Source: Bugula neritina (lineage: Eukaryota; Bryozoa; Gymnolaemata; Cheilostomatida; Bugulidae). Taken from it: 64,000 nt of DNA. The position numbers and the translations under genes were made by a program. Below are positions 20,501 through 29,683 of this stretch, piece after piece. Position 1 is the first letter of the stretch; the number at the start of each line of letters is the position of its first letter. Below the pieces are notes generated by a model that saw only the letters and a program-made list of their open reading frames with translations, did no database searches and was not told the origin of the DNA. The DNA lies in contig OZ037772.1 in NCBI GenBank assembly GCA_964035545.1, forward strand, positions 9,645,150 through 9,709,149. Direction: 5' to 3'.

Positions 20501-23419
20501 CTTAAGTTTGACCACTTACCTGATAAGTGTGTGCAGAAGCTACAGGCCCACCCGCATAGTCGAGAGGTCAAGGTCTATTCTATTCTAGATGATCTAGAAC
20601 AACTGGTAAGAGCTCTCTCTGCAGTTTATATGATTATATTATATATGATTATATTATATGTTATTATATTATATGTGATTATATTATATGTGATTGTATT
20701 ATATGTTATTATATTATATTATATGTTATTATATTATATGCGATCATAATATAAATGTGATAATATTATATGTGATTATAATATATTACTTTTTAGTATC
20801 TATATTTAGTATCTGTTGATGATAACCTATTATTTTATTAATGTCCTTTGAGGGGGCCGCTCGGTCTCAAAGGATATGTTAATGTATAATATCATTACAT
20901 TATATATGATAATATTATAAATGGTTATATGATATAATATTATGAATGTATATGGTTATAATAATGCATATATTATAGTCATGATAAATATGGTTATATT
21001 ATCTATGATTATAATGAAAAGCAGCAGTAGTCTAGAGGTTAGAGTGCTTTCCTAGTAAACATGAAGTCATGAGTTCGAGCCCCAGTAAAGGCTATTGGTG
21101 ATGTAGAAAAAGCATCCAGTCATAATTGCTCCTGTACCACATATGAATAAGTACATAGCCTACTTTAGAAAACCCTTTCATCAGGGGTTCTCACAGGGAT
21201 AAGGACTATAAACTTGCATTAGTTTTTGTCCATGATTATAATTATATAATTATATTATATGATTATATTATTTAGTCATAGCTGTGTGCCGTCTCAAGAA
21301 AATTTATTTTATGTCATATTTGTTCAGGCAGGACTAGTGTGCTCCAGGGGGGTGGGGTGTGTCAACAATACTCCAGTCAGTGCTGTCACTTACCAAGACT
21401 TTCAGAAAGAAGGAAATATGGTGAGAGAGCTGAGTTTATTGGTTCATATATTTCACTTGTAGCCAATCTAAAACCTTGTATAGTTGATATTATATAGACT
21501 TGTTTTTATCGCTGTATTTCTATGAATCAAATATAGCTGTAGTCCGGCAGTAAAAGGTTTAAATAGTTTTTTGGTCAGTTTAAGTAAGATCTTAATTAAA
21601 TCTAATCAATTAGGTTTCTAATTAATCAACAATTGACAAAAATGACAATCAGTGAAATTAAACTTGTTGATCGTTAAATAATAAACTAAAATTAACAGGA
21701 TTATATTGTAACTGTGCACTCAACTGTGGAGTATAAATAAACTGAAGCTGCTCTGTTGTATTTAAAGTAAATATCAAGAACTGATCAATTGTGATAAATT
21801 AAATAGGTTCAAGTTTAGGGCTGCAACACTCACAAGTTTAGGGCTGCAACACTCACAAGTTTAGGGCTGCAACACTCACAAGTTTAGGGCTGCAACACTC
21901 ACAAGTTTAGGGCTGCAACACTCACCAGTTTACGACTGCAACACTCACCAGTTTAGGGCTGCAACACTTACAAGTTTAGGGCTGCAACACTCAAAAGTTT
22001 AGGGCTGCAACACTCACTGGGTTATCAGGTGACTCATTGAAAACGAATGTGTAAAAATTTATTTAAAGGAGTATTTTTTAAGAAATTTCAAAATACAGTA
22101 AATGTCTTATTATCTGAAAAATTGTGCTCAATTCTCGTAGCCAAGTTGACTAATAAGGTTGATATTTAAAATTTTCATATCTCCATGTTTCTGCTCCAAT
22201 AAAACTAATGAAAACAATATCCTAAATTTTATAAAAAGTATTGAAAAGTTATTCAGTATTTTGCTAGCGTTGTGCCCATCAATATTTTTTAAATAAATCA
22301 TTTATAATAATGTGTTGGTGTTGAAGATAATTGGGTGAATTTTTGTGCACCAATGTATTATTTGAAAAAAATAATTATTAATATCTTATGGGTGTTGGTG
22401 CGGAGCATATAATCTGCTCTTTTCACAACAGTGACATCTATCAATGCTTGCAGTACACAAGGCTATGTGAAGCTGTAGAACTCATTGGTGACATGTATAA
22501 GAGAGATCAAACTGAAGATTGCATCACCGTAGACACATTGCCGGAGAGTGAAGAACCTTGTCCTCCTGTTCATCCGACAATCCCGCAGAACGCAGCACCA
22601 CTTGAGGTAGATTTGTGTTTGAAGTCAGATCCGCACAGACAGATAACACTCGTTACCAAGGATACAGGTTTTTGTAAGTGTATATATAAACTTTGTTCAT
22701 TGACCTAATGTAGGGTATGCTTTGTTATAAACCTACACCTTTCATAAGAATTTTGTAAGTTTTGGTGTTCTAAAGATTCGTTCTCCATTTGCCTCTTTCC
22801 CCTCTCCCTCTTTCCCTCTCAAAAAAAACTTAGCCTGTGGTTTTGCCATGCGATAATTTTGCTAACATTAGTTGAAGTGTTTGATTGTTCATTTGTAGGG
22901 TCAGAAGAAGGGCCTCAGTCTAGCAGATTTAACAGCGAGCAGGCAACATCTAGAATCAATACGTCTGCGGTGACAACTGGGCCCACCCAATCCTCTACTC
23001 AAATACTTACTAACTTTGGAAAAACGCCTGATCCAGGGTCCCTCCAGAGTGTTGATGAAAATTTAAAACCCGTAAGTGAAGACTGTGAAAACCAAAACAG
23101 ACACAAAACTAAGCCCTGTGGAAGTCATGAAACTGAAGTAGGTGTAGTTGATGAATCCATGGGTGGAGACTTTGCAGCAGTGGGCGGAGTCTATGGAGCT
23201 GTGGGCGGAGTGTATGGAGCTGTGGGCGGAGACTTGAAAGGAGTGGGTGGAGACAGCATCATTGTTGCTAGAGATGGTGAAGCTCAAAGTTTAGCAAATC
23301 TCCCCCCACAGGGCGTGGCAACAAGCCCGTCATGTAGTCAATCTCAACTAAGTGGAAGCCATGATCTTTCAATGTCCACTTACGACAGTAACTATAGTCA
23401 AAGAGAATACAACTTCTAG
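3035..23419 (+). CDS. IL-17-receptor-like membrane receptor with SEFIR domain, 18 exons
   Basis: Exons: 3035-3178, 5013-5046, 9559-9711, 10086-10156, 10532-10727, 11223-11422, 12037-12102, 13315-13417, 14047-14207, 14773-14874, 15904-16036, 17035-17235, 17917-18118, 18957-19158, 20501-20605, 21328-21420, 22454-22673, 22899-23419. They total 2907 nt, or 968 residues, and all phases agree. Residues 1-36 are a signal peptide (hydrophobic ILIVIVTTSFLVLV). Residues 37-455 are a Cys-bearing ectodomain with many N-glycosylation sequons and fibronectin-III-like segments (VLIWKPPNL, YRVNLYYY, LLPGTYGFRVWP). Residues 457-482 are the membrane segment, followed by RR. Residues 546-690 match a SEFIR domain: KVCIAY strand, then QFLIVLCSS, then KVYSILDDLEQL. 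The tail (about 723-968) is low complexity and holds five 7-residue VGGVYGA-type repeats. SEFIR domains of IL-17 receptors recruit Act1-type adaptors; signalling to NF-kB and MAPK here is inference. The least certain point is the exon 14 start, chosen by phase at a strong TTTCTTTCTGTAG acceptor. The SEFIR middle then looks about ten residues short, so a micro-exon may be missing. Confidence 0.85.
3298..3347. repeat. 50-bp near-perfect palindrome
   Basis: Two 25-base arms meet without a spacer at TATGTAATTACATA. One mismatched base pair (G against A) separates them from perfect symmetry. It lies in receptor intron 1. Confidence 0.9.
3845..3968. repeat. Degenerate TAGATAGTTAGTAGATGG tandem repeat
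   Basis: Imperfect repeats of TAGTAGATGGTTAGTAGATG and TTAATAGACAGTTAG type in receptor intron 1. No coding potential. Confidence 0.6.
4764..4921 (+). mobile_element. TA-flanked MITE, family 1, copy 1
   Basis: A 158-bp element with terminal inverted repeats GGAGCAGTAGTGAAGAAATT and, inverted, AATTTCTCCATTACCGCACC. It is flanked by TA on both sides, as in Tc1/mariner-type insertions. Related copies lie at 16766-16923 (+), 29150-29308 (-) and 31417-31566 (-). Confidence 0.75.
5126..5320. mobile_element. Mariner-like MITE (CAGTGCTC ends)
   Basis: A 195-bp element starting CAGTGCTCTTTCCATATCTC and ending in the inverted form (GAGATATGGAGGGAGCACTG). It has TA on each side. The CAGTG terminus and TA duplication suggest a Tc1/mariner-derived non-autonomous element. 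Related pieces occur at 18675-18895 and 35515-35853. Confidence 0.75.
5541..5913. mobile_element. MITE with GGCCTGGCCTCAC ends
   Basis: A 373-bp element bounded by GGCCTGGCCTCAC and its exact reverse complement. An extended inverted repeat follows (ACACGAAATCGT at one end, ACGATTTCGTGT at the other). No protein is encoded, and I could not identify a clear target-site duplication. Confidence 0.7.
6167..6673. mobile_element. hAT-type MITE with 8-bp target duplication
   Basis: The element starts CAGGGCTGGGGT and ends in the inverted form ACCCCAACCCTG. It is flanked by perfect 8-bp duplications ACACACAT at 6159-6166 and 6674-6681. CAGGG-type ends plus an 8-bp duplication are typical of the hAT superfamily. 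The 507-bp interior is AT-rich, built from repeats of TGTAATTAATTACA, and encodes nothing. Confidence 0.85.
6674..7108. repeat. ACAT/ACAC microsatellite
   Basis: About 435 bases of mixed (ACAT)n and (AC)n, starting in the right-hand target duplication of the hAT-type MITE. Long open frames here on both strands are repeat artefacts. Confidence 0.95.
8448..8652. repeat. (ACT/ACC)n trinucleotide microsatellite
   Basis: About 205 bases of ACT triplets interrupted by ACC, ATT and GCT triplets. It reads as poly-Thr, poly-Leu, poly-Val or poly-Ser depending on frame. It lies in receptor intron 2, so it is not coding. Confidence 0.95.
8739..8956 (+). mobile_element. SINE derived from tRNA-Thr(AGT), copy 3
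   Basis: Full-length copy: GCAGCCGTGGTCTAGGGG, CTAGTAA anticodon loop, intact B box GGTTCGAACCC, body GTTAGGAAGAGCATCCAG, and end CTATAAACCTGTGGAGTTTTT. A short palindrome (8953-8980) follows directly. Confidence 0.85.
8953..8980. repeat. 28-bp palindrome at SINE end
   Basis: Perfect arms TACCACTAGTACA and TGTACTAGTGGTA around a 2-base centre, adjoining the 3' end of SINE copy 3. Confidence 0.85.
12140..12350. repeat. GTGGTTTAGTGTGGCTAGA minisatellite
   Basis: About ten imperfect units of GTGGTTTAGTGTGG(T/C)TAGA in receptor intron 7. Confidence 0.9.
13027..13255. repeat. CTACTTACTTCTAGTGTA minisatellite
   Basis: About a dozen 18-base units (ATCTACTTACTTCTAGTGTA type) in receptor intron 7, shortly before the exon at 13315. 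It gives open frames in two phases that are not coding. Confidence 0.9.
15050..15479. mobile_element. PIF/Harbinger-like MITE (TTA duplication)
   Basis: A 430-bp element with ends AGTTGCGTTTATACCT and, inverted, AGGTATAAACACAACT. It is flanked by TTA on both sides (15047-15049 and 15480-15482). A 3-bp TWA duplication fits PIF/Harbinger; the interior encodes nothing. It lies in receptor intron 10. Confidence 0.7.
16766..16923 (+). mobile_element. TA-flanked MITE, family 1, copy 2
   Basis: Same ends (GGAGCAGTAGTAGAGAAAAT and inverted ATTTCTCCATTACTGCACG), TA on each side, and a body closely matching 4764-4921, including AAATTTTGGTTT and AACTTCTTGTGCTACATTT. It sits just upstream of the transmembrane exon. 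Confidence 0.8.
17035..17235 (+). other. Transmembrane exon of the receptor gene
   Basis: The exon encodes a single hydrophobic helix (PISVALVIVALVVACFVV) followed by RRSKARNR, the usual positive stop-transfer side, and then a Ser-rich juxtamembrane stretch. It separates the Cys-containing extracellular exons from the SEFIR exons, which fixes type I topology. Confidence 0.85.
17319..17664. mobile_element. Foldback (long inverted repeat) element, copy 1
   Basis: Nearly the whole 346-bp element is one imperfect hairpin. The left arm (GTACACA, TTTTTAGCT, TTTCACAGTTT, GCTGCTAATGTATGTAGTTT) is mirrored by the right arm (AAACTATATACATTAGCGGC, AACTGTGAAAA, AGCTAAAAA, TGTGTAC). TA flanks both sides. 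A relative lies at 61687-62069. It sits in receptor intron 12. Confidence 0.8.
18392..18660. repeat. CACTCAGTAACTCTCT minisatellite
   Basis: About sixteen imperfect units of CACTCAGTAACTNTNT in receptor intron 13, within the gap where a missing SEFIR micro-exon would be sought. No clean exon is visible inside it. Confidence 0.9.
18675..18895. mobile_element. Fragment related to the CAGTGCTC MITE, copy 2
   Basis: GAGATATGGAGGGAGCACTG and the following bases (CAACAACTACATTAGAT, CCATTTGTCGTTCAACC, GGATAAAATAA) recur at 35700-35853. The first part also matches, inverted, the sequence around 5085-5140. The match ends just before the SEFIR exon at 18957, so bases before about 18896 are repeat rather than exon. 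Confidence 0.7.
20122..20402 (+). mobile_element. SINE derived from tRNA-Thr(AGT), copy 4, tail duplicated
   Basis: The A-box region (AAGTGGTCTAGGGGTTAG) and anticodon arm are present, and the B box is damaged (GGTTCAGCCC). The 3' body occurs twice (CATATTAATAAGTCCTTAGC and CATATGAATAAGTCCTTAGC), making this copy about 70 bases longer than the others. Confidence 0.8.
20625..20785. repeat. TATATGTGATTATAT tandem repeat
   Basis: Imperfect 15-17-base AT repeats of ATTATATGTGATTATATT in receptor intron 15. Related AT repeats continue beyond 20900. Confidence 0.85.
21021..21228 (+). mobile_element. SINE derived from tRNA-Thr(AGT), copy 5
   Basis: GCAGCAGTAGTCTAGAGGTT, CTAGTAA loop, B box GAGTTCGAGCCCC, the body and end CTATAAACTTGCATTAGTTT. 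It lies about 100 bases before the receptor exon at 21328. Confidence 0.85.
21810..22016. repeat. Nine tandem 23-bp units
   Basis: Exactly nine head-to-tail units of 23 bases (CAAGTTTAGGGCTGCAACAC plus TCA), diverging mainly in the sixth. It lies in receptor intron 16. There are no spacers, so it is a minisatellite and not a CRISPR array. Confidence 0.95.
23159..23263 (+). repeat. Coding 21-bp minisatellite (VGGVYGA repeat)
   Basis: Five in-frame 21-base units in the last receptor exon encode MGGDFAA, VGGVYGA, VGGVYGA, VGGDLKG and VGGDSII (residues about 883-917). The unit core GTGGGCGGAGTNTATGGAG resembles the intronic minisatellite at 32036-32290. Confidence 0.85.
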
Positions 23420-23472
23420 TACAGTGCTACTGACTACTAGAAATTGGTATACATGACTCGTTTTTATTTGTA

Positions 23473-23478
23473 AATAAA
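23473..23478 (+). terminator. Possible polyadenylation signal of the receptor gene
   Basis: AATAAA 54 bases after the receptor stop; a second (GCGAATAAATA) follows at about 23501. Confidence 0.5.
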
Positions 23479-25269
23479 TGTTGGCGGACATTTTCTGCGA
23501 ATAAATATTCAACCTTTACTGTAAAGTGTGTAATATGACAATATTCAACTCTTTTACCAACCTTTTGCTATGCTCTACCATAATTTTGTATTGAATTGAA
23601 TTGAATTCCATCGGCTTATTCAATTATATTGTATTTTTTACTGCTCACGTATATACAAATAATCTATGCAGTTGACTCTGTTACTATGACACTGTGTTAA
23701 TTCTGAGTTAACAATTTCTATTGCATTTTATAGGTTTTGTACATTAATTTTATACTTCATTATTTAGTTTATATTTTATTAGTTTCTTTTAGATAATCTC
23801 CTACTATGCATCAATAATAGACAAGCTATTTTGTCCAAGGGTCAAATTGTATACTTTTATCAATCACATTATAATGTTTATTCAGTTGTGCTATTGTTAC
23901 ATACGGGTAAATTGAATATTTCACCTAGCATTGTATTTTGTGTCGCATCTATACACCTGTTGATAAAAAGATGTTATTTTCTTACTTTTGTAAATATAAT
24001 TGTTAGCTTTGAACAAAAAATGCTATTTCTAGATATATTTACACCGAGTTATGTAATAATTAATAAACATTAAAGTATAGATTAACCTTGCAAAACAGAT
24101 AGAAAGTGTCTTGAGCTTGATAGAAAAATAAATGTCCCTTTCTGAAATTTTCCTGTTTCTCATTGAAATGAAAAATCTGATCTGCTGAAGAGGGAGGGGG
24201 GGGGGGGAATGCAGAGTTAGCCAGTTGCGCATCAGATTAAAATAATAAATGGTTCAGCAAAAAAAATATAACCCAAGTAGGCGTTGCCATGGCTTGTTAG
24301 TAACTTCATATATTAAGAGTTTTTTTAAACTTTTGGGACGCTGACTTTAATGAATAATTATGTAGTAATTGAAAATAGTAAGGATCATAATACACCTGTA
24401 GGTCCCTTTGGTACATAACATTATATAAATCATTAAGTTTAACATAATGTGAGACAACATTGGTGTTTTGATAATTATGCACAGCTCATGCTTTAAAATG
24501 AAAAGTGTTTGTTATAGAGTAGAATGCTATACAATACTAGCTAACCCTGCAGGTTAATAACGATGATATGCAGCCGAGAAAACTGGCAGATTTTACATCT
24601 ATTGCTATAATTAAAAATAATAAAATCTAACTTCTTCACTGGTCCCACGCAACAATATTATATATTTTGATCCTATATAATGTTAAGACCAGCTAATGTT
24701 GGACGCAGTTATGCACTTGTTTGAGTAAGTAATAAGTTGGTTATATAAAATATAAAGAGAACTATTTGACAACAGCTTCTCCTTCAAAATTAACAGAATT
24801 TACTAAAAGTTAACTACATCAGAATGCCCTGCTGTGGCTTAGAGAGGATTGTTCTTGGTTGCTAACGACATAATTAATAGCAACAGGTATTTCCAAACCA
24901 CGTGCAGGATGTTTACATCACTCGGTTTTTCCATTATCTATAGCAATAAAACCTAACTTATATTGCTTAGAAGCTACGAACCTTCCTTATGACTTCAATA
25001 ATGCCCCCGTTCATAACATGTGTTTCCTCGTATGAGAGCCACTTTAAATGCCCACAATTCAATGCATGCACTTTTATTTTCCATATCCAGCTTAGAGTTG
25101 AACCGAAATTTCCTCATCGTGTGTCTTGAACAGAGAGAGAGTAGCTACGAAAATATTATTTTATTTAGCCTGGCGTTGTGGTGGATACATTTACGACTAT
25201 ATTTTATCATAAATTGTAGTAGCAATCACAATGATCTACATTCTTATTCATATTGATATTGAATTTGAT

Positions 25270-25850
25270 ATTGGCAACGTGAACTTTGAGTATGACTATC
25301 ACTATCACTATCAGTATCACTATGACCATCACCATCGTCATGGTGATGGTCCATGGACTGATGGACATGGTCCATGAGATGAGTATTAGATTCAGTATCA
25401 GCATGAGTATGAGTCTCAGTCTATGGCTATAATTATTATTATAATTATTATTAATCTCAGTATCAGTATGATTACCATTATGAGTATTTGTCAGTCACAC
25501 TCACAGTGTCAGTGTGAGTGTCTATTGTATTGAAATTGTAATACTAATTTAATTACTAATAGTAATACTAATAGTAATTGAATTAGTAATGCTTATTGGT
25601 ATTGCAAATACAATATTTATTAGCAGATAGACTAAAAGTGAATGTCAGTTGCAATTGTCTACCACTTCAAGTGTCACTATGACTATTACTTTTAGTATTA
25701 GTATTACTGCACTATGGCTATCAGTATCAGTGCTACTAGCACTACTATCACTATCAGTATGAGTATCACTATCAGTGTCTCAATATAATTATAATTATTA
25801 CTATGAGTATCAGTATTAGTATACATGTCTAAATTCAGTTATACTTATTA
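25270..25850. repeat. Irregular ATCAGT/ATCACT hexamer repeat block
   Basis: Runs of TATCACTATCAGTATCACTA and related hexamers, with local palindromes such as ACCATCACCAT facing ATGGTGATGGT at about 25325-25350. No reading frame of interest. Confidence 0.75.
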
Positions 25851-27878
25851 CTTATCAGACATAGTGATAATTGTCAATAGGAATATAGTACAGGCTGTAA
25901 GTGTAATAAAACAAAGTTATTGATGGCTACTGCTACAATCATTAACTTTATTAATATGAATAACTTTAGCCCATAGCCTTCTGTGTAGATCAAGGTGTAA
26001 CTTTAACTCAGCAACTGGGAAACTGGTTTTACTTAATATTACCCTGTTCTAATAATTACAAAACTTCAAGTATGAATGTTTGTTACTATAAGTATATGGC
26101 ACATTTAATTTTATTACCTTTATTCTTATTGACTGATTATGCTTCAATCTTCACTCATAATCATAATTTATACATTTACATTATGTAGTTGTTTGATATA
26201 ATTGATATTTTAATTTAGTGGTTTATATTTGATTGAAATACATTTTTATATAACTTTAAATATTTTAAAGTTTAGCTGTAACTGTGCTGTACACAATTTT
26301 TTCTGGGAGGAGTTGAATGATCTGAGTCAGTGTCACGACTTTTGAGATTGTATATATTAGTTTTTTTCATATTTTATTGTGACATAATTTACAAAAGCAT
26401 TCCTACATGCAATAAACCTGTTTTTTTCAGCAACAAATTAAGGCTATATGTTTCCAGTATTCCAGTATATTGGTATGTACTGCCATACTACATTCAACTT
26501 TGCTACAAGGTTTATTCAACTTGACTCGGCCATTTTATTTGTCTGCTCTTGTTATAAACTTTATAAATAAGCAAAGAATACTTAATGAAATATTATAAAT
26601 TTATTTAACTTTTGTTTTTATGTGCCAATATAATTTTTGATCTGAAATGTTAGATAATTATAAATCATTTGAGTATTGAAAAATCTGCTTTTGCCAACTT
26701 TACCTGCATTTCGAAACTATTAAAATCGATTTACCTGTCAAAAATGTCAAAAAGTTATTTTACTTTATGGAGAAAATATTTGGCAAAACAATTCAACATT
26801 CAAAAATATCTGTTTTTTACCTTCATCTCAAAAGACACAAAGTTGAACTCCTAAATTGTCAACTAGTTTAATATACACAACTTGTTTGTTGTTGTTAGGT
26901 GGAAAAATGTAGTGAAGATAGCGTAATAAAGTTATAAGAAAACTATAAAGCCACACAGAACATTGCAGTATGGTAAGCTAACTATCTAAGTGTGAATCAC
27001 TTTGTTGTGTTGTGCGTATTTTGATTTAATGGTCAAGACAAGAGAAAAAGCTTCTGGAATAATGTACACGGCTATACTACGTGTCTTGTTTTTTTTTATA
27101 TATTGAATGTGTTGATTGGTTTGAGTTGGAACTTTTCTAAGCAACCATATCTGCACGTGAATTTTTTATTTGCTGGTGTTATAAACATGGTACTACTAAC
27201 ATCAATAATTTCACAGCCAACAACATTTGTGTAACCTAGAAAATTGTTATCTAAAAATCTTGCTATGTTGGATTTTATGAATCACACAACATTGTTTTGT
27301 AAGCGTATTGGTAACCAAATGTTGTGTTTCACTTAAAGTCTTTGCTCTTAATTTAGCAAATGACCCAATGTTTATTTTTCTATGATAGTAAACTGGTAAA
27401 ACGTCAAGTTTTACCAGTATTATCTCCTTATTCTCTTTTTCTTATCTAAACACATACAGTCTATGTCTGGTGTGATTCCTTTCAAACTCTTCACTGCGTA
27501 AAGACTCCCTGACACACTTCACTTATGCAGTACTAAAATATTCTTATATATGTTAGTTTTCATTTTCATACTGTTTTAAGGTTAGATGCCTAAACAATTT
27601 TGTTTTATAATGAATTTTGTGCGAGTATGTACTGAAATGATATGGAATTTTTGATCGCATGGAAATGAACTTTTCATCGGCTTTGACTTTACCGCTACTA
27701 TAAAACTTATACTAATTATAGCTAACTTTCATTGCATGCTATTGTTAGCTGCTGCACTGCACAGCTTAATCACTGATATGGCTTGAAAGTTCAGAGTTTC
27801 AAACTCTTCACTGCTTAAAGCTAGGAGAAATTCCCTGTGTATCCAACAGTTTGGTGTACTAACTGAAACGAATCGTTC

Positions 27879-28033
27879 TATAAGCAGCTCCGAGTTAGAG
27901 TTGAATGAGTGCAATAATTTAGGATTCTCAATTTTGGAGTTGGGGAGTTCAAAGTTCAAACTTACACTCCAAACTTGAGAATCCCAAACTGCTACTGCAC
28001 TCTGTCGCACCCAGCTTGGAGCTGCTTATAGAA
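27879..28033. mobile_element. Hairpin MITE-like element
   Basis: The left arm (GTTCTATAAGCAGCTCCGAG, later GGATTCTCAATTTTGGAGT) is mirrored by the right arm (ACTCCAAACTTGAGAATCC, later CTTGGAGCTGCTTATAGAA). Almost the full 155 bases can fold. An accidental minus-strand frame crosses it. Confidence 0.65.
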
Positions 28034-29016
28034 AGTTCAACTGTGAAACACGTGTGCTGTTAAACTTTATTACTATGGCAAGAGGGAAGGGTGAGGCTTT
28101 CAACCTTGCATAGTGACGTTTTACGTAGACTATTTGGTTGAAGTAGATTGAACTATTTGCCATTCGGCTTACTTAACAGCTATTAATAAATTCGTTAAGT
28201 TGTTTCTTTGGAATGTGAGACCACCAGGAACTAAAAGTGATGATGACTCATACTATTAGATAAATGAGTTTCTATATTATCTATTCACCTTAACTACTGG
28301 GTCTATGTTTTAGTTTGTTGACCACAAAAGCTAATATGTTGTTGTATACAAGGAGAGTAATTTTGGTTTCATAATTAAATGGGATTTTTTAAATAAAAGT
28401 TGTAAAAATATAAATATATAAATTGCAACTTTTGCTTCACAGGACAAAGCGTACAATGCAGGTGTAGTAAACTGTGGGTTTTGAATGCAACTAGTGCCTA
28501 CATGCTCTAGAGAGAATAAGCCAAGTATCTGAATACGAATGAAGATAACTTTATTAGCATCAAATACAGCTTATGTGGTCCTACTACCAGCGAGCTCCAG
28601 TAGTAGTCTGAACTAGAAAGTTAAGCTTGACAGTAACAAAAGAAAAATAGACAAAGGAGAATGAATAATTCAATAGGCCAAGAATTTAGCTATAATAACA
28701 ACCTATTGAAGGCATTCATAAAAGCTACACAAATTTCCAGTATCAGTATTAATGCAAAACGATAAAATAGCAAAAAGGGAAAATAACTCTGGAAATGCGT
28801 ATTTCATAAAAATTACATTATACTGAAAGCTTTAACAACAATCATGATAATAGGGCATTAGAAAGCTAGCCCAACTTAGCTACAATTACAGCATTCAAAA
28901 CGCTAGTTATAATAATGATTCACGCAGTTACTAATAGAGGGTGAAAATCTATTACACAGGTAGTACCTAATTGTTGTAAGCTTTAATTTGTGTCAAGTTT
29001 GAATGTCTTTATTGTG

Positions 29017-29440
29017 GTTAGTTTGGAGTAATAGTTATTTTTAACTGCTAGTTATACTGTAAACTCATACTGTGAGCTCTTACTCTAAACTCATGTTAAG
29101 ACTGTTACGCAAAGTCTTGCCTCCAAAGGGGAATATTATAATTATGAGATGCAGTAATGGAAAAATTGAGAAAACCCCATGTTCTAGATTGGAAATGTTG
29201 CAAAAGAAGTTATGTTCTCGTGAGAATTTCAACCCTTACTCCAAACCAAAATTTATAAAGAGATTTAAAGAATTTAAGCTATCTCAGTTTTTCCAATATT
29301 GCTTCTAAACAAATTGTCTTTATTATTATAGCTAGTTTGGTGTAATATAGTTGCTTTTACTGCTAGTACTGTAAACCTATACTGTGAACTTGAACTCTAA
29401 ACTCCAGTTAGACTGTGAAGTCTTGCCTCCAAATAGGTAT
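29017..29440. repeat. Direct repeat pair flanking a MITE
   Basis: The segment at about 29017-29129 (ACTGCTAGTTATACTGTAAA, CTTACTCTAAACTC, AAGTCTTGCCTCCAAA) recurs at 29331-29440 with substitutions. A reversed family 1 MITE sits between the two copies. Confidence 0.75.
29150..29308 (-). mobile_element. TA-flanked MITE, family 1, copy 3 (reversed)
   Basis: Reverse-strand copy: starts GCAGTAATGGAAAAATTGAG and ends CTCAGTTTTTCCAATATTGC. The interior CTCGTGAGAATTTCAACCC matches the complement of 4764-4921. An accidental frame of 78 codons overlaps it. Confidence 0.75.
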
Positions 29441-29683
29441 AATCATTGAACTATAATCCGTTCAGTGGGTATAATGTCTGCAATAGACCTCATTGTCAAT
29501 TAATCTCTATCCTCTTCACATATCTTTGCTCTGTCCATTCGGGTCAATTGATTTCTCATACATTATGATTTTATTTAACCTTCAAATTGTTCCATGAATT
29601 AAGTTTGAACTCATTTTTGTCACAGCTTTAAAACTGCTGTTTTTTTCTCTTTTTCATAGATATAAAATGCTATAGCGGCTTCA

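Larger units (their letters stand above)
17917..20605 (+). other. SEFIR domain exons of the receptor gene
   Basis: Exons 17917-18118, 18957-19158 and 20501-20605 carry the domain core: first strand KVCIAYTTVPHYAHLYDD, central strand ADCQFLIVLCSS, then RFIRVMVSTEAST and the late KVYSILDDLEQL. The order and spacing follow IL-17 receptor and Act1 SEFIR domains (TIR-like fold). The intron between the last two exons holds a SINE copy at 20122-20402. Confidence 0.8.
23480..29683. other. Intergenic region between receptor and kinase gene A
   Basis: No exon could be supported. It contains a pure G tract (about 24194-24207), an irregular TATCAG/TATCAC repeat block (25270-25850), a hairpin element (27879-28033), a direct repeat pair (29017-29129 and 29331-29440) and a reversed family 1 MITE (29150-29308). 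Confidence 0.5.

Noticed and set aside
21810-22016. CRISPR-like regular array
   Set aside because: The units are directly adjacent without spacers, and the genome is animal; it is a minisatellite.
29072-29308. 78-codon frame upstream of kinase gene A
   Set aside because: It mostly coincides with a reversed copy of the family 1 MITE.
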